From Planctomycetota bacterium (GTDB lineage: Bacteria > Planctomycetota > Phycisphaerae > Sedimentisphaerales > Anaerobacaceae), in the NCBI GenBank assembly GCA_019456145.1, contig VRUL01000036.1, positions 1 to 53,495 of the forward strand: 53,495 bases of DNA. The letters run 5' to 3'. Within the stretch, counting starts at the first letter, position 1, and each line of letters begins with the position of its first letter. The notes under the pieces are model-generated. The model was not told where the DNA came from and made no database searches. It worked only from the letters and a program-made list of their open reading frames with translations. Shown piece by piece: positions 1 to 8,122 of the stretch. Position numbers and translations under genes: made by a program.

Positions 1-75
1 GATGTGGAAATGGAGAACGAAAACGAATCTGCTAATTCAAGCAAAAAGAGAATTTACAGAAAAAATGTTGCTTAA
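1..75 (+). CDS. C-terminal end of an unidentified protein (partial)
   Basis: Frame 1 is open from the first base to a TAA at 73-75 and encodes 24 residues rich in Glu, Asn, Ser and Lys, ending in a basic stretch. It could be the tail of a gene that begins before the window, in the same orientation as the next three genes. The fragment is too short to assign a family, and chance openness cannot be excluded. Confidence 0.3.
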   Translation, partial: DVEMENENESANSSKKRIYRKNVA

Positions 76-122
76 TCTGACCTTATAAATGATTATTGAT
101 AAAGGATAATTGATTATTTATT

Positions 123-149
123 GATTCCTTCGACTCCGCTCAGGACAGG
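123..149. repeat. Dispersed repeat fragment (CTTCGACTCCGCTCAG type)
   Basis: The stretch contains the core CTTCGACTCCGCTCAGGACA. It is related to the sequence inside the second anSME gene (32258-32285) and to a variant at 21317-21355. This short element is familiar from many bacterial intergenic regions. It lies in an otherwise featureless AT-rich 160-bp spacer (76-236). Confidence 0.45.
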
Positions 150-236
150 TAAGGATGAATGATTATTGTAAACGAGGCCGGGGCGCTGGATTATCATGCG
201 TAAGCCATATAAACAGTAGTTGGACTCAAATAAAAA

Positions 237-821
237 ATGGAAATACTCAAAATCGCAATAGCAATAATCGTTTCATTTGGAATTTCTGGTTTCATCATAC
301 TCGCACTTTCTAACTGGCTTGGAAAAGTTTGGGCTAATAGAATAATGATTGATGAGAAGGCAAATCATGATCGTGATTTAGCCAAACTAAGAGCAGATTT
401 ACAGAATCAAAACGAACGGAATATAAATACACTAAAAACTGAATTTGACATATACAGAGAAACGTTCTTAAGAGGACATAACGATAAAATAGTTATTTAT
501 AGACAAGTAGTCGATATAATTGCAGATTTACTAACAGATATAAATACAGCTTTAGCAACAGGAAATCCACTCCCTTTAGAGGTTACCTTAGCATTTGAAC
601 GGCGTAGACTTCGCATATATGGCTATTTGGGAATGCTAGCTCCACAAAATGTTATGGATGCTTATGATCAGATGATCGATTATTTACTATCAGTAATAAT
701 AGAAAATAGCAACATATATCAATGGGAGACAGTAAGAGATCTGGCTCTAAACATGTTAAATCAAATCCGTTCTGACATAGGTATTGATACTTCACCAATT
801 GAATATAGAGGAAAAAGATAA
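237..821 (+). CDS. Hypothetical single-pass membrane protein
   Basis: The 194-aa product has one N-terminal transmembrane helix (about residues 5-25, IAIAIIVSFGISGFIILAL). A charged, probably coiled-coil segment follows (about 30-80, many E/K/R/N) and then a helical soluble domain. This architecture, with an anchor and a long cytoplasmic helix, is common among small accessory genes of unknown function. No catalytic motif is visible. The coding sequence is AT-rich compared with the housekeeping genes from 2.9 kb on, and it is followed two bases after the stop by an attC-like inverted repeat. No good ribosome-binding site precedes the ATG, so the start is tentative. Confidence 0.7.
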   Translation: MEILKIAIAIIVSFGISGFIILALSNWLGKVWANRIMIDEKANHDRDLAKLRADLQNQNERNINTLKTEFDIYRETFLRGHNDKIVIYRQVVDIIADLLTDINTALATGNPLPLEVTLAFERRRLRIYGYLGMLAPQNVMDAYDQMIDYLLSVIIENSNIYQWETVRDLALNMLNQIRSDIGIDTSPIEYRGKR

Positions 822-822
822 A

Positions 823-874
823 ATCTAACAATAAATCCAGCGGACATTGGCCGGTGAGCTTTTTTTAGTTATAC
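823..874 (+). other. attC-like recombination site candidate 1
   Basis: The site begins with ATCTAAC (823-829, fits RYYYAAC) and ends with GTTATAC (868-874, an R'-like box). Between them, TCCAGCGG (836-843) and CCGGTGAG (851-858) form an imperfect stem. The order box-spacer-arm-loop-arm-spacer-box is that of an integron attC site. The stem has mismatches and no integrase gene is present, so this stays a candidate. A CCATATAAAC-GTAGTT motif just after it (880-895) also occurs before the first gene (about 200-220, with one extra base). Confidence 0.35.
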
Positions 875-920
875 GGAAACCATATAAACGTAGTTATGTG
901 CATTGTAGAAAAGAGTAGCT

Positions 921-1841
921 ATGCAAGAAATTAAATTATGGAATATTCAGGATGATAATGTTGTTCAAATTAAGAAAGAGCATTTAGATTATGAAAGTAG
1001 ACTGGAAAAATGGCTTATTGAAGATATATCAATCCTATCAAGTAATTTAGCAGTAATTGGTACACAGGTTGTAACTTCATTCGGGAAAAAGATTGATATT
1101 TTAGCGATAAATTCTATTGGGGAATTAATTATTTTAGAGCTAAAAAGAGATAAAACATATAGAGAAGTTATTGCGCAAACATTAGATTATGCCACCTGGA
1201 TAAAAGATTTATCTTATGAAGATTTGAATAATATTCTGAATAAATACGGAAAATCAGAATACAAAGATATTGGCGACTTATTTACAGCATCATTTAACAA
1301 AGAAGTTGATGATATAGATTTTAATTCAGATCATAAAATGTTAATTGTTGGATCAGAGATAGATGATTCCACGATAAGGATAATTGATTACCTTTCCAAT
1401 GAACCTTATTCGGTAAACATCAATGCAGTTAACTTTAATTACTTAAAAGACGATAATGGCCAAGAATATTTAGCGCAATCATTTATAAAACCAGAAGTGA
1501 ATATAACTGAAGAAAGCCGAAGTAAAAAACGAAAAAGAGCTAAATCGATTATTGCAAGCCTTTTTGAACAAGATAAACTTCAAGTAGGACAGAAAGTATA
1601 TTTAAAACCAGCTATTGATCAAGGACACAGGAAAGATAATGTATGTGCCGAAATAGTAAGTAAAAATCAGAATTGTTTAAAAAGGAAAGATAAGGAGGAA
1701 TTGTATTCCTTTAGCAAATTACGAAGAATTCTAACTGATGAATTAGAATTAGAGGATGTTAAGAAATTTTGGGGTTTTGGTGTTAGATACGATTGGATTA
1801 CTGAAAGTGGTAAAAACTTATCTGATTTACTTGAAGAATAG
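921..1841 (+). CDS. DUF91/NucS-like PD-(D/E)XK nuclease-fold protein
   Basis: The 306-aa product carries, around residues 40-90, a region resembling the C-terminal nuclease domain of NucS/DUF91 proteins. An acidic residue sits in FGKKIDILAI, followed by GELIILELKRDKTYREV and QTLDYATWI, the D...E-x-K arrangement of a PD-(D/E)XK active site. The C-terminal third (about 200-306) is basic, starts with SRSKKRKRAK and may bind nucleic acid. The gene is AT-rich and sits alone between two attC-like repeats. A DNA-processing or defence role is plausible but is inferred only from the fold-like motif. Confidence 0.75.
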   Translation: MQEIKLWNIQDDNVVQIKKEHLDYESRLEKWLIEDISILSSNLAVIGTQVVTSFGKKIDILAINSIGELIILELKRDKTYREVIAQTLDYATWIKDLSYEDLNNILNKYGKSEYKDIGDLFTASFNKEVDDIDFNSDHKMLIVGSEIDDSTIRIIDYLSNEPYSVNINAVNFNYLKDDNGQEYLAQSFIKPEVNITEESRSKKRKRAKSIIASLFEQDKLQVGQKVYLKPAIDQGHRKDNVCAEIVSKNQNCLKRKDKEELYSFSKLRRILTDELELEDVKKFWGFGVRYDWITESGKNLSDLLEE

Positions 1842-1853
1842 TACTGAGAAAAC

Positions 1854-1921
1854 ACATAACAGATCGTTTCACCTGACTTTTTTCCGCCTCGCTCCAAAAT
1901 GCAGGTGAGGTAGAGTTAATC
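1854..1921 (+). other. attC-like recombination site candidate 2
   Basis: The boxes are ACATAAC (1854-1860) and GTTAATC (1915-1921). The inner arms TCACCTG (1869-1875) and CAGGTGA (1902-1908) pair perfectly over 7 bp. The spacers between boxes and arms are 8 and 6 nt, as in attC sites. The site starts 12 nt after one stop codon and ends just before the Shine-Dalgarno of the next gene, as expected between gene cassettes. The outer boxes complement each other only at TAAC/GTTA. Confidence 0.4.
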
Positions 1922-1934
1922 AGGAGCAAAAATT

Positions 1935-2564
1935 ATGAGAAGAGGTCATAGACATGTTGAAATCAAGGGAAAAAAGGGGATTTGGAATAATAAATATTTT
2001 ATTATCATATTTACTTCGATAGTAACAGCGGTAGTAGGATATCCCCTTATTTGTATTCACGAATGGAGCACGGATAATCAGGCAAAGGAAGCCCTTAAGA
2101 AAATGTTTTCCAGTAATGTAAAAAGGGTTATAAATACTTTGGATGAATTCCTTACTGCTAATCCTCAGAAAGATGTAATAGAACGAAACAAAACATCAAA
2201 ACCAACCATCACAATCAGTGGTCTTAATATTACTGTATTTGAAGATAATATCTCACATAGTCAACTACTTCCCAATGAGTTATCAAAAGATATCTTTACC
2301 TTTTACGACAATCTTAGAGAGATTAATGATGCACTGAGTAACATTCGTAACAAGGATTTAAATCTGTCACCTAATAATAGAAAAGTCTGGATTAACCAGC
2401 TTTTTATTAAATCACGCGAAAACATCAATCTCGGAGTAAAGATAATAAATGAATGCGGAGACAAAAAGAGGAAAGGCAGAGCCTTCACTTACTATGACAT
2501 ATCTGATGGTAACACATCTGAAGTTCGATTGATCACAGGTACTTCTACAATTGTCTGGGAGTAA
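1935..2564 (+). CDS. Hypothetical membrane-anchored protein
   Basis: The 209-aa product has a basic N-terminus, one transmembrane helix at about residues 23-40 (YFIIIFTSIVTAVVGYPLI) and a soluble helical domain of about 160 residues. No family is recognised. A clear ribosome-binding site (AGGAGC) precedes the ATG by 8 nt. It is the third small AT-rich + strand gene in the island and the first without an attC-like element after it. Its neighbour on the other side is infC, facing it. Confidence 0.7.
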   Translation: MRRGHRHVEIKGKKGIWNNKYFIIIFTSIVTAVVGYPLICIHEWSTDNQAKEALKKMFSSNVKRVINTLDEFLTANPQKDVIERNKTSKPTITISGLNITVFEDNISHSQLLPNELSKDIFTFYDNLREINDALSNIRNKDLNLSPNNRKVWINQLFIKSRENINLGVKIINECGDKKRKGRAFTYYDISDGNTSEVRLITGTSTIVWE

Positions 2565-2609
2565 AGTCTATAAGAAATTGCTTTTGGGGAGTGTACAGGG
2601 GGCAGAGAT

Positions 2610-2805
2610 AGTTTTGAGTTTTAAGTGTTTAGTTTTGAGTTGGGATTGAGATTTTTCGGTGCCTTATAGACACGCCATATAAATGATTAATGATGAGTGA
2701 CCCCTAAGGGGTGAATTATTGATTAATTTCCGCGTGTGCAAAAACGACATTTGCACACCCTACGCGCTAAAAGAAATAATGGTGAGGCAAGCCCCACCCT
2801 ACAAA
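2610..2805. repeat. Repeat-filled spacer downstream of infC
   Basis: This spacer holds GTTTTGAGTT-like tandem units (2610-2641), a palindrome ACCCCTAAGGGGT (2700-2712), a perfect 9-bp hairpin GTGTGCAAA/TTTGCACAC with a 7-nt loop (2734-2742/2750-2758), and GGTGAGGCAAGCCCCACC (about 2780-2797), a sequence common between genes in related genomes. The 9-bp hairpin could help terminate infC transcription but has no T-tract on that strand. I see no gene here. Confidence 0.5.
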
Positions 2806-2882
2806 ACTAACGCATGTTAGGGTAGAGGTTATCTACGCTATATGCTTGAAGGAGATACGAACGACAGTTCACCAGACAGCAA

Positions 2883-3398
2883 TTATTTAGGCACAAGTAA
2901 TAAAGTCATACGCCTTCCGGACATTTTGCTTGGCCGTTCTATTTTCGCCAGGTCCTGCATCAGTTCAGTAATATTCTCGTATATCGCATACCCCCGGTCC
3001 CGGTGCAGCATCTGACGCCCGCGGAAGAACATTGTGAATTGCACCTTGTGACCTTTCTCCAGGAATTGGCGTGCGTGATTGAGCTTAATATCCAGGTCGT
3101 GTTTGTCGGTTTCGGGCCTGAGCCTGATTTCCTTGAGGGTCGTAGTATGGTGCTTGTTTTTTTTATGAGCCTCGCGAATTCTGCGTTTCTGCTCATACTG
3201 CCACTTGCCGTAATCCATTATCCTGCAAACCGGCGGTTCACTGGTTGGGGCCACTTCGACAAGGTCTAATGCTGCCTCACGTGCCTTGCTCATCGCCTCA
3301 TGTCTGGGCACGACTCCTAATTGATTGTTTTCTTCGTCGATTAGCCGAACTGTCTCGGCTTTTATACCTCCATTGACCTTTAATCCTCGTTTACTGAT
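2883..3398 (-). CDS. infC: Translation initiation factor IF-3 (infC), apparent AUC start
   Basis: IF-3 binds the 30S subunit and controls start-codon selection. The C-terminal domain is intact (GHKVQFTMFFRGRQMLHRD, ending LLLVPK), as is the signature VCRIMDYGKWQYEQKRR. The first in-frame GTG (3311) would delete most of the N-terminal domain. Upstream the frame stays open and encodes KVNGGIKAETVRLIDEENNQ, the expected IF-3 N-terminus. I place the start at ATC (3396-3398), 6 nt after a strong AGGTGG (3405-3410), giving 171 aa, the normal length. Non-AUG starts (AUU, AUC) are well known for infC and underlie autoregulation. The gene lies about 90 bp downstream of thrS. rpmI and rplT do not follow. 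Confidence 0.93.
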   Translation of the reverse strand: MSKRGLKVNGGIKAETVRLIDEENNQLGVVPRHEAMSKAREAALDLVEVAPTSEPPVCRIMDYGKWQYEQKRRIREAHKKNKHHTTTLKEIRLRPETDKHDLDIKLNHARQFLEKGHKVQFTMFFRGRQMLHRDRGYAIYENITELMQDLAKIERPSKMSGRRMTLLLVPK

Positions 3399-3404
3399 TG
3401 TGCA

Positions 3405-3410
3405 CCACCT
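3405..3410 (-). promoter_or_regulatory. Ribosome-binding site of infC
   Basis: AGGTGG on the minus strand, 6 nt before the ATC at 3398. It is the only strong Shine-Dalgarno near the gene and decides the rare start codon. Confidence 0.7.
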
Positions 3411-3420
3411 TACCTTTCTT

Positions 3421-3456
3421 ATTGACTATTGACTATTTTCTATTGACTATTTTTTC
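3421..3456. repeat. Short tandem repeat ATTGACTATT
   Basis: Three imperfect copies of an ATTGACTATT unit fill most of the spacer between thrS and infC. This kind of micro-repeat is typical of intergenic DNA in related genomes. It contains no gene. Confidence 0.6.
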
Positions 3457-3486
3457 AACTTTATGTCGTCTCTGAAAACGCTAAAT

Positions 3487-5388
3487 CTATTTTTTATCGG
3501 CAATTTTCTGTTTTGTCACTCTTAAAAACTCGTCAATCCCCATTGCTTTGGTTTCTTTGGCTCCCCGGGTTCTTACATTGACGGTATTGGACTGAGTCTC
3601 TTTAGGCCCAACTACCAACATATATGGGAGCTTTTCTCTGTGTGCTTTGGCAATTTTAGCATTTACTTTTTCGTCGGTTAAATCACAACTGCAGCGAAGC
3701 TGAGCGTCCTTGAGCTTTTGATACACAACTTTTGCATAATCATTTGTTTTTTCACTAATCGTCAGAACTCTGGCCTGCTCGGGGGCAAGCCAGAGAGGCA
3801 AATTGGCGGCATAGTGTTCTATAAGAATGCCCAAAAAGCGCTCTAAAGAACCGAGGACCGCTCTGTGAATCATAACCGGGGGCTTTTCGGTGTTATCTTT
3901 GTCGGTATAGACCATGTCAAAACGCTGCGGCATAGAAAAATCCAGTTGAATTGTACCTAATTGCCACGACCTTTTGAGGCAATCCTTTATATGAAAATCT
4001 ATTTTCGGCCCATAAAATGCACCGTCACCTTCGTTGATTTTATACTCGATATTCCTGTGTTCGAGCGCGTTTTTGAGGGCGTTTGTAGCAGTTTCCCAAA
4101 TCTCATCTGAGCCGATATGTTTTTCGGGTTTGGTGGACAGCTCAATGTGCGAATCTTCAAATCCAAAGGCTTTATATATCTCCAAGGTGAGGTCAATGAC
4201 ACCTATTATTTCAGACTCAATCTGCTCGGGCGTGCAGAAGATATGAGCATCGTCCTGGGTGAACTGCCTTACCCTGAAAAGACCGTGCATAACACCGCTG
4301 GCCTCGTGTCGATGTACCAGGCCAAGCTCGGCAACGCGCAAGGGGAATTCGCGGTATGAATGCTGCCTGGATTTATAAATCAAGCATCCGCCGGGACAGT
4401 TCATTGGCTTTATGGCATAGCTGACATTGTCGAAATTGGTAAAGTACATATTCTCTTTGTAATTGTCCCAATGTCCGCTCTTGTGCCAAAGCTCTTCATT
4501 GAGAATAATCGGCGTTCGGATTTCCTGATAATTATATTTGTCGTGAACGCTTCGCCAGAAGTCCACAATGGCGTTCCAGATAATCATTCCTTTGGCGTGG
4601 ATAAATGCAAAGCCGGGGCCGGCCTCGTTGAAACTAAATAAATCCAATTGCCTGCCTAATACACGATGGTCGCGTCTCTTTGCTTCCTCTAATCTTGACA
4701 GATAGTCATCAAGTTCTTTTTTGGTTGGCCATGCGGTGCCATAAATCCGCTGGAGCATTTTTTGAGTGGGGTCGCCGTGCCAATAGGCCCCGGCTACTGA
4801 CATAACCTTAAAGCTTCCGGCTTTGCCGGTGCCTGGGATATGCGGGCCCCGGCACAAATCCTCGAAGCTATCTCCACTTGAATAAAAACTAATAATATCA
4901 CTGTCAGAGCGGTTTACATTGTCGATTTTATATTTGTCACCGGCCAGCTTATCCAGGGCCTCTGATTTGCTCATTTCCTTGCGAATAATCGGTTTGTCTG
5001 CCTGAACGATTTCCCGCATCTTTTCTTCTATGCGTTGGAAGTCTTCCGGGCGAATCGCCTCATCAAGGTCAATGTCATAGTAAAATCCATCCTCAATTGT
5101 CGGGCCGTATACCAGCTTTGTGTCCGGCCAAATGGTGCATATCGCCTCAGCCATTATGTGCGCGCAGCTATGGCGCATTATTTGTAGACCTTCATCGTCT
5201 TTGAGGGTAATGATTTTGACTGCTGTGTCGACTGTTATAGGGGAGGATAAATCTACTAATTGACCATTTAGTTTCGCTGCAACGGCCGCCTTTGCGAGCC
5301 TCGGCCCAATCTGTTCCGCCAATTCTCCCGGAGTCGTACCGTCGCTAATTTCTAATGTGCTGCCGTCGGGCAGTGTTACTTTTACCAT
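3487..5388 (-). CDS. thrS: Threonyl-tRNA synthetase (thrS)
   Basis: The 633-aa cytoplasmic enzyme charges tRNA-Thr using ATP. Domain order is complete: an N-terminal TGS domain (about 1-62), an editing domain with HSCAH (about 73-77) and CRGPH (about 180), then a class II catalytic core. The core shows motif 2 (HRHEASGVMHGLFRVRQF), zinc/substrate Cys in MNCPGGC and motif 3 (MIHRAVLGSLERF). An HGTP anticodon-binding domain ends the protein. Length and motifs are those of a full-length ThrRS. It precedes infC on the same strand, the conserved thrS-infC arrangement. A sigma70-like promoter lies at 5496-5524. Confidence 0.98.
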   Translation of the reverse strand: MVKVTLPDGSTLEISDGTTPGELAEQIGPRLAKAAVAAKLNGQLVDLSSPITVDTAVKIITLKDDEGLQIMRHSCAHIMAEAICTIWPDTKLVYGPTIEDGFYYDIDLDEAIRPEDFQRIEEKMREIVQADKPIIRKEMSKSEALDKLAGDKYKIDNVNRSDSDIISFYSSGDSFEDLCRGPHIPGTGKAGSFKVMSVAGAYWHGDPTQKMLQRIYGTAWPTKKELDDYLSRLEEAKRRDHRVLGRQLDLFSFNEAGPGFAFIHAKGMIIWNAIVDFWRSVHDKYNYQEIRTPIILNEELWHKSGHWDNYKENMYFTNFDNVSYAIKPMNCPGGCLIYKSRQHSYREFPLRVAELGLVHRHEASGVMHGLFRVRQFTQDDAHIFCTPEQIESEIIGVIDLTLEIYKAFGFEDSHIELSTKPEKHIGSDEIWETATNALKNALEHRNIEYKINEGDGAFYGPKIDFHIKDCLKRSWQLGTIQLDFSMPQRFDMVYTDKDNTEKPPVMIHRAVLGSLERFLGILIEHYAANLPLWLAPEQARVLTISEKTNDYAKVVYQKLKDAQLRCSCDLTDEKVNAKIAKAHREKLPYMLVVGPKETQSNTVNVRTRGAKETKAMGIDEFLRVTKQKIADKK

Positions 5389-5495
5389 AAAATTATCCGC
5401 TACTTACCAAACCTTTCTGTTCCTGTAAGAAAAAAGCTATACAAACGAATTTTTCGTCCCGATGCGGTCAATCGGAATTTGAACTAAACCGTATT

Positions 5496-5524
5496 ATTTT
5501 AACGAGAAAGACCGACCCAGTCAA
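5496..5524 (-). promoter_or_regulatory. Putative sigma70-type promoter of thrS
   Basis: TTGACT (5519-5524), a 17-bp spacer and TAAAAT (5496-5501) on the minus strand. This gives a thrS leader of about 100 nt. It is arranged back to back with a plus-strand promoter at 5550-5578. Confidence 0.55.
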
Positions 5525-5549
5525 TATAATTTATTGTCTGATTTATACA

Positions 5550-5578
5550 TTGCCGTATGCCGTATTTCCCAATATAAT
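5550..5578 (+). promoter_or_regulatory. Putative sigma70-type promoter of the GspE-like gene
   Basis: TTGCCG (5550-5555), a 17-bp spacer and a perfect TATAAT (5573-5578). It lies about 40 bp before the ATG at 5615. A start at the upstream in-frame TTG (5534) would lie before this promoter. Confidence 0.5.
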
Positions 5579-5614
5579 ACGACAGTTCCGAAAACTTGTC
5601 ATCTCGATAATTAT

Positions 5615-7204
5615 ATGGAAACATTGGCCTTGATAAAATGTTTTCCGGCAGATTCACTGCTGATTGCAGCCTCGGGCACAGAATCATTATCTTTTAACCC
5701 GATCAAACTTGTCGTGCTCTGCGGGTGGGTGTATTTGTGCTTTTACTTTGTCCAGCAGGTGCAGTACAGCCTTTTAGTGCCGCCGAAATATAAAACAATA
5801 GCCAAATTATCCGCCCTTTTCGTGGGGCCGATACTGTTTTTTGTGCTGCTGATAGTGGATATACAACGCCAAATCTCATCTGAGGGGCACAAAAACGTCA
5901 TCGAAATAATAAAGCAGCGGCTTCGAAATGCCTTTGCAAGCAGCAGAAGCTCTTCTAATTCCAGAGAGGAACCGACGATAAGGCTACTTGACTCTTCAGG
6001 CACCGAGCTTAAACAGATATACGGCCACGGCAAAAGTAAGCGGGAGGACCGTCACATTCTTGACTTAACCGAGCATATTATCTGGGACGCTCTCCAGGAA
6101 CAGGCCAGCGACATTCTGATCGACCCGAGGGACAACTCGACCTACACAGTAAGGTTCCGGGTGGACGGGGTCCTGCGCACAGTTGAGAACCTCGATGCCG
6201 ACAAATGTAAGGCTGTTATAAACAGCATCAAGGCCGTCTCCAATATGGACATTTCGGAAAGACGAAGGCCCCAGGACGGAGCTTTTATAGCACAAACCGC
6301 CGACGGCAAAGCTTCCTTTAGAGTCGCAAGTGCCGGCGTCGTGAACGGTGAAAAGTTATCTGTAAGGGTGCTCAGCCAAAAAGCCGGCATGTATACGCTC
6401 GACAATATCGGATTGACAGACAAATACCGGTCAATTATCAAAGAAGAAATTACCAAACCTTCCGGTATGATACTTATGTGCGGCCCTACCGGAAGCGGCA
6501 AGACGACAAGTCTGTATGCGATGCTCAATGAGATAGACCTTTATACACGCAATGTTATTACGGTAGAAGACCCTATCGAATGTGTACTGCCGAACGCCAG
6601 CCAGATTGAAGTGAATCCCAAGGCCGGCATCACTTTTGCAAAATCTTTACGCAGTATCTTAAGACAGGACCCTGATGTTATCAGTGTGGGTGAAATACGT
6701 GATGAGGAAACGGCGGGGATTGCACTTCGAGCATCACAAACCGGCCATCTTGTCTTTGCAACAGTACACAGTTACAGCAACGAATCAGCGATGGTTCGGC
6801 TGTTGGATTTGGGCGTGACACCGGTGCTGATGTCTTCCGGGCTGGATCTTGTCATTTCTCAGCGATTGCTTCGCCGGCTTTGCACCGACTGCAAGAAACC
6901 CGCGCAGCTTACTCAAAAACAAATCGATGACTTCCGCAGAAAAAAGATCGACTATAAGCACCTTTTCCGAGCAGGTGGATGCCAGGAGTGCCACGGAACA
7001 GGCTATCGTGGAAGGACAGCAATTTTCGATATGCTCGTTGTCGATAACGAATTAAAAGCGAGCATTGTCAGCAGCGACTCGTGGATAACCGAGTTGAGAA
7101 AAGCAGGTGACGAGCAAGGGAAATCCCATCTGCGAAAACAGGGACTAAAAATGGTGCTCTCGGGAGTGACAAGTCTCGAAGAGCTAAAAAGAGTTCTCGG
7201 GTAG
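5615..7204 (+). CDS. GspE/PilB/VirB11-type secretion or pilus ATPase with N-terminal membrane anchor
   Basis: This is a 529-aa AAA-type ATPase of the type II secretion/type IV pilus family, which powers pilin or pseudopilin assembly at the inner membrane. A linker with LQEQASDILIDP precedes Walker A GPTGSGKTT (about residue 290), the Asp box VEDPIE, Walker B DPDVISVGEIRDEE (about 352) and a four-Cys zinc site, CTDC (about 423) and CQEC (about 455). The usual GspE N1 domain is missing. Instead there are one or two hydrophobic segments (about 25-85), so it may be membrane-tethered. ATG 5615 is preferred to TTG 5534 because of the promoter. No other T2SS or pilus genes are adjacent. Confidence 0.88.
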   Translation: METLALIKCFPADSLLIAASGTESLSFNPIKLVVLCGWVYLCFYFVQQVQYSLLVPPKYKTIAKLSALFVGPILFFVLLIVDIQRQISSEGHKNVIEIIKQRLRNAFASSRSSSNSREEPTIRLLDSSGTELKQIYGHGKSKREDRHILDLTEHIIWDALQEQASDILIDPRDNSTYTVRFRVDGVLRTVENLDADKCKAVINSIKAVSNMDISERRRPQDGAFIAQTADGKASFRVASAGVVNGEKLSVRVLSQKAGMYTLDNIGLTDKYRSIIKEEITKPSGMILMCGPTGSGKTTSLYAMLNEIDLYTRNVITVEDPIECVLPNASQIEVNPKAGITFAKSLRSILRQDPDVISVGEIRDEETAGIALRASQTGHLVFATVHSYSNESAMVRLLDLGVTPVLMSSGLDLVISQRLLRRLCTDCKKPAQLTQKQIDDFRRKKIDYKHLFRAGGCQECHGTGYRGRTAIFDMLVVDNELKASIVSSDSWITELRKAGDEQGKSHLRKQGLKMVLSGVTSLEELKRVLG

Positions 7205-7210
7205 AAACTT

Positions 7211-7861
7211 ATGGTATTTTGGATAGGGATATTGTTCGGGTGCCTTTTCGTGTGGATGGCCGTCAAAACGGGCTTCTACGAAACCTGGGTTCTGCTGTTC
7301 AATACCGTAATCTCAATCTATTTAGCGGTTTTCCTGGGACCGGTTATTACAAATATTGTCCCCGTCGCTCGCGGGTCAGCATATAATAATGCCCTGTGTA
7401 TGATAATTCCGGGGGTGGGAGCATTTTTGATTTTATACGGCATATCCTACACACTGTTTACAGGGCAATTCAGCATCCCATTTACGAAAAAAATTGACAC
7501 CCTTGTCGCGGGCTTTTTCGGATTTCTAACGGGCCTTTTGGTCTGGTTTTTTTTGAGTCTGTTAATCTGCATAATGCCTATCTCTCAACATACTTTCGTA
7601 AGTGAACTCGATTTTACAGGAGGCTTTAAGCAAACCGGCCTGCCATATATCGGCTGGTGGTGTGACATGGTTAATTCGATAGTGGCATCTGAGGACAGCG
7701 AGGTTACCAGTGAACAGATTATTAGTGCTTTGCTAAAAAGCGCCGAGCTGAAACCACCAGACAGACAGACTGAGCCCAGCCCCCCTGCCACACCTGATAA
7801 TATAAAAACCGCCCCTTCTAAAGACTCAAACAACAGGATAAACGATTCCATTCCTATATGA
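7211..7861 (+). CDS. CvpA-like polytopic membrane protein
   Basis: The 216-aa protein has about four transmembrane helices in its first 125 residues (for example WIGILFGCLFVWMAV and LVAGFFGFLTGLLVWFFLSLL). A hydrophilic, Pro/Ser-rich tail of about 60 residues follows. Helix spacing and the Gly-rich third and fourth helices resemble the colicin V production (CvpA) family, but the match is by eye. It starts 6 nt after the ATPase stop, so the two are probably co-transcribed. Confidence 0.6.
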   Translation: MVFWIGILFGCLFVWMAVKTGFYETWVLLFNTVISIYLAVFLGPVITNIVPVARGSAYNNALCMIIPGVGAFLILYGISYTLFTGQFSIPFTKKIDTLVAGFFGFLTGLLVWFFLSLLICIMPISQHTFVSELDFTGGFKQTGLPYIGWWCDMVNSIVASEDSEVTSEQIISALLKSAELKPPDRQTEPSPPATPDNIKTAPSKDSNNRINDSIPI

Positions 7862-8122
7862 GGCTTAGAGCCTATAACAAAATGACTCTGTATTCAAGCG
7901 GCTTGTTTTTCGTCCTGACGGCGTCAGGCTGCATCGACAATGCTTTGGCATTGCCTGTTTCGCCTTCCTTGCAGGACAAAAAAACGCTCGCTTTCGGTAC
8001 AACGATTCATTTTGTTAGAGACTCTTAAAATCGGCTTGCTTTTCCAGTTGATTATGTTATCCTATTCAGTAATGAATTACGACTGATAGTCAAAATCCTG
8101 TCAAAAACTGAAAGGTCAGGAA
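7862..8122. other. Intergenic region with small hairpins
   Basis: This 260-bp stretch lacks a credible gene. It contains CTGAC-GGC-GTCAG (about 7915-7927) and CAATGC-TTTG-GCATTG (about 7937-7952). Neither is followed by a T-run, so neither is a convincing terminator. The Shine-Dalgarno of the next gene (AGGTCAGG) lies at its end. Confidence 0.4.
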
